A stretch of DNA of 6,115 nucleotides from Treponema sp. Lineage in GTDB: Bacteria; Spirochaetota; Spirochaetia; Treponematales; Breznakiellaceae. A program made the translations under genes and the position numbers. The notes below the pieces were generated by a model. That model worked only from the letters and a program-made list of their open reading frames with translations, searched no databases and was not told the DNA's origin. The stretch spans positions 1 through 6,115 of the forward strand of contig JAIRLQ010000333.1 of NCBI GenBank assembly GCA_031259345.1. The letters run 5' to 3'. Shown here piece after piece: positions 4,577-6,115 of this stretch (positions within the stretch are counted from its first letter, which is position 1; each line of letters opens with the position of its first letter).

Positions 4577-5791
4577 ATGGGACTGAATGACACACCCCAG
4601 GCGGACAGGGTTCATATCGCGTTTTTCGGCACAAGGAACGCAGGGAAGTCGAGCCTTTTGAACGCAGTCACCGGGCAGGACCTGGCCGTTGTGTCTGAGC
4701 AGAAGGGGACGACCACCGACCCGGTCTATAAGGCGATGGAACTCCTTCCCCTGGGGCCGGTGGTGATTATCGATACGCCCGGGATTGACGATGAAGGCGA
4801 ACTTGGGACGCTGCGGGTACGGAAGGCGCGGCAGGTGCTGAACAAGACCGATGTAGCCGTGCTGGTGGCCGAGGCTCCCCTGGGGCTTTGCCCGGCAGAC
4901 GAAGAACTGCTGCGCCTTTTCCGGGAGCGGGATTTGCCGTTTATTGTGGCCCTCAACAAATGCGATCTCCTTGACGGAAACGCAAGGGACGCCGGCTCCA
5001 AAGCCGGGCAAATCCTGGTGAGCGCCAAAACCGGGGAAAACATCAAGGAACTTAAGGAACGGATCGCCTGTTTAGGCAGCCCCAGGGAACCCAGGCTGCG
5101 AATCGTTGCGGACCTTATCCGGCCTGGAGATTTTGTGGTTCTGGTTACCCCCATCGACAAGGCAGCCCCCAAAGGCCGCCTCATTCTGCCCCAGCAGCAA
5201 ACCATACGGGACATTCTGGAAGCCGATGCCGCCGCCATTGTGGTAAAGGAATTTGAACTCCGGGAAACCCTGGAACATCTGGGGAAGAAGCCCTCCCTGG
5301 TGATCACCGACAGCCAGGTTTTTGCCAAGGCTTCCGCCGACACGCCCCCTGATATTCCCCTTACGTCTTTTTCCATTCTCTTTGCGCGCTACAAAGGCTC
5401 CCTGGAAACTTCCGTGCGGGGCGTGAAGGCCCTTGACAGCCTTGAAAACGGCGACAGGGTTTTGATCTGCGAAGGATGCACCCACCACCGCCAGTGCGAC
5501 GACATCGGCACGGTAAAGCTCCCCCGCTGGATACGAAACTATACCGCCAAAGAACCTGATTTTTCCTTCAGCTCAGGCGCCGAATTTCCCGAAGACCTTT
5601 CACCCTATAAACTGATCGTCCACTGCGGGGCCTGCATGTTGAACGAGCGGGAGATGGTCTACCGCCGCACATGCGCCGAGGGGGAGGGCATCCCCTTTAC
5701 CAATTACGGGATTACCATTGCCTATATCCAGGGAATCCTGAAACGGAGCGTCGCAATGTTTCCCGGCATTGCCGCATTAATGGAAGACTGA
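4577..5791 (+). CDS. hydF: [FeFe]-hydrogenase H-cluster maturation GTPase HydF
   Basis: HydF is the scaffold on which the [2Fe] subcluster, with its CO, CN and azadithiolate ligands, is completed before transfer to apo-hydrogenase HydA. The 404 residues match the usual length of about 400. The N-terminal GTPase domain shows the P-loop GTRNAGKS (18-25), the TTTDP switch (45-49), DTPG (66-69), NKCD (127-130) and SAK (149-151). A central dimerisation region follows. The C-terminal cluster-binding domain has C301-T-H303, then C350-G-A-C353. This fits the family pattern CxHx(46-53)CxxC with a spacing of 46, so the [4Fe-4S] site is intact. The ATG at 4577 gives MGLNDTPQADRVHIAFFG, the standard HydF N-terminus, although the ribosome site is poor. 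It is divergent from the transporter operon and one base from aspA. HydE, HydG and the hydrogenase itself are not in the window. Confidence 0.98.
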   Translation: MGLNDTPQADRVHIAFFGTRNAGKSSLLNAVTGQDLAVVSEQKGTTTDPVYKAMELLPLGPVVIIDTPGIDDEGELGTLRVRKARQVLNKTDVAVLVAEAPLGLCPADEELLRLFRERDLPFIVALNKCDLLDGNARDAGSKAGQILVSAKTGENIKELKERIACLGSPREPRLRIVADLIRPGDFVVLVTPIDKAAPKGRLILPQQQTIRDILEADAAAIVVKEFELRETLEHLGKKPSLVITDSQVFAKASADTPPDIPLTSFSILFARYKGSLETSVRGVKALDSLENGDRVLICEGCTHHRQCDDIGTVKLPRWIRNYTAKEPDFSFSSGAEFPEDLSPYKLIVHCGACMLNEREMVYRRTCAEGEGIPFTNYGITIAYIQGILKRSVAMFPGIAALMED

Positions 5792-5792
5792 T

Positions 5793-6115
5793 ATGCGTAT
5801 TGAAAAGGATTCATTAGGAGAAAGGGAAATTCCGGACGACGCCCTGTACGGGATACACAGCCTGAGAGCCTCTGAAAATTTTGCCCTTGGCTGCGGGGGA
5901 ACAAGGCCGGTTCTGCTCCGGGCCATGATCCTGGTAAAGAAGGCCGCGGCCCTTACCTGGGAGAAGCTCGCTCACAAACCCCCCGTGTACCGCGCCATTG
6001 TCGAAGCCTGCGACAGGCTCCTTTCCGGTGAGGGAACGGAGAACTTCATTGTGGACGCCCTGCAGGGAGGCGCGGGAACTTCCCTCAACATGAACGTCAA
6101 CGAGGTGATCGCCAA
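5793..6115 (+). CDS. aspA: Aspartate ammonia-lyase, N-terminal 107 residues (3' end outside window)
   Basis: AspA converts L-aspartate to fumarate and ammonia. The visible part starts MRIEKDSLGEREIPDDALYG and contains YGIHSLRASENF (19-30) and QGGAGTSLNMNVNEVIA (91-107). The first matches aspartase (YGVHTLRA in E. coli) better than class II fumarase (YGAQTQR), and Thr96 in GGAGTS is the conserved substrate-contact position. The full family length is about 470 residues, so about three quarters lies outside, including the signature loop and catalytic serine region. Only one base separates the hydF stop (5789-5791) from this ATG. GGAAG (5782-5786) inside the hydF end sits six bases upstream, so the two genes are surely cotranscribed and probably translationally coupled. 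A role in supplying ammonia or fumarate next to hydrogenase maturation is inference. Confidence 0.92.
   Translation, partial: MRIEKDSLGEREIPDDALYGIHSLRASENFALGCGGTRPVLLRAMILVKKAAALTWEKLAHKPPVYRAIVEACDRLLSGEGTENFIVDALQGGAGTSLNMNVNEVIA

Noticed and set aside
4553..5376. Minus-strand open frames of 152 and 216 codons
   Set aside because: Both are antisense to hydF, which has intact GTPase and cluster motifs. The Ser/Arg-rich translations are shadow-frame composition.
5793..6115. Class II fumarase instead of aspartase
   Set aside because: The superfamily is shared, but YGIHSLRA and NMNVNEVIA fit aspartase. Fumarases have YGAQTQR at the first site.

Overview
The window looks like chromosomal DNA of a fermentative anaerobic bacterium. 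The strongest evidence is a complete hydF, the GTPase/scaffold needed only to mature [FeFe]-hydrogenase. Mixed base composition around 50% G+C, an elongation factor P gene and a lipoprotein-anchored amino-acid binding protein would fit a treponeme-like spirochaete. That assignment is an impression from protein style, not proof; a clostridium-like anaerobe is also possible. I see no mobile element, CRISPR array, tRNA or rRNA. No stretch over 300 bases lacks a gene.

Left part, minus strand, read right to left. A five-gene unit runs from 4429 down to 522: an amino-acid binding lipoprotein, two different permeases, an ATPase, and an isoaspartyl peptidase/L-asparaginase of the Ntn-hydrolase (Thr) type. 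The last four genes are 9 to 17 bases apart. A good sigma70-type promoter (TTGCGA, 17-base spacer, TATAAT) precedes the binding-protein gene. After a 119-base gap comes the 5' part of efp (elongation factor P), cut by the left window edge. The operon reads as an import-and-hydrolyse module: the ABC system brings in a polar amino acid or small aspartyl compound, and the peptidase releases aspartate and either ammonia or an amino acid.

Right part, plus strand. hydF (4577-5791) is divergent from the transporter. One base after its stop comes the start of aspartate ammonia-lyase (aspA), cut by the right edge. HydF carries the [2Fe] precursor of the H-cluster, whose bridging ligand needs an amine nitrogen. 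AspA makes ammonia and fumarate from aspartate, so its coupling to hydF may be functional.

The most unusual signal is not coding. Two related stem-loops flank the binding-protein gene. One sits at the predicted 5' end of the mRNA (4458-4492). The other is a perfect 17-bp inverted repeat just after the gene (3521-3557). They share a 17-base arm with one mismatch, in the same orientation. In the imperfect upstream copy, three of the four departures from Watson-Crick pairing become G.U pairs when read as operon mRNA. This suggests an RNA element that protects or meters the binding-protein message.
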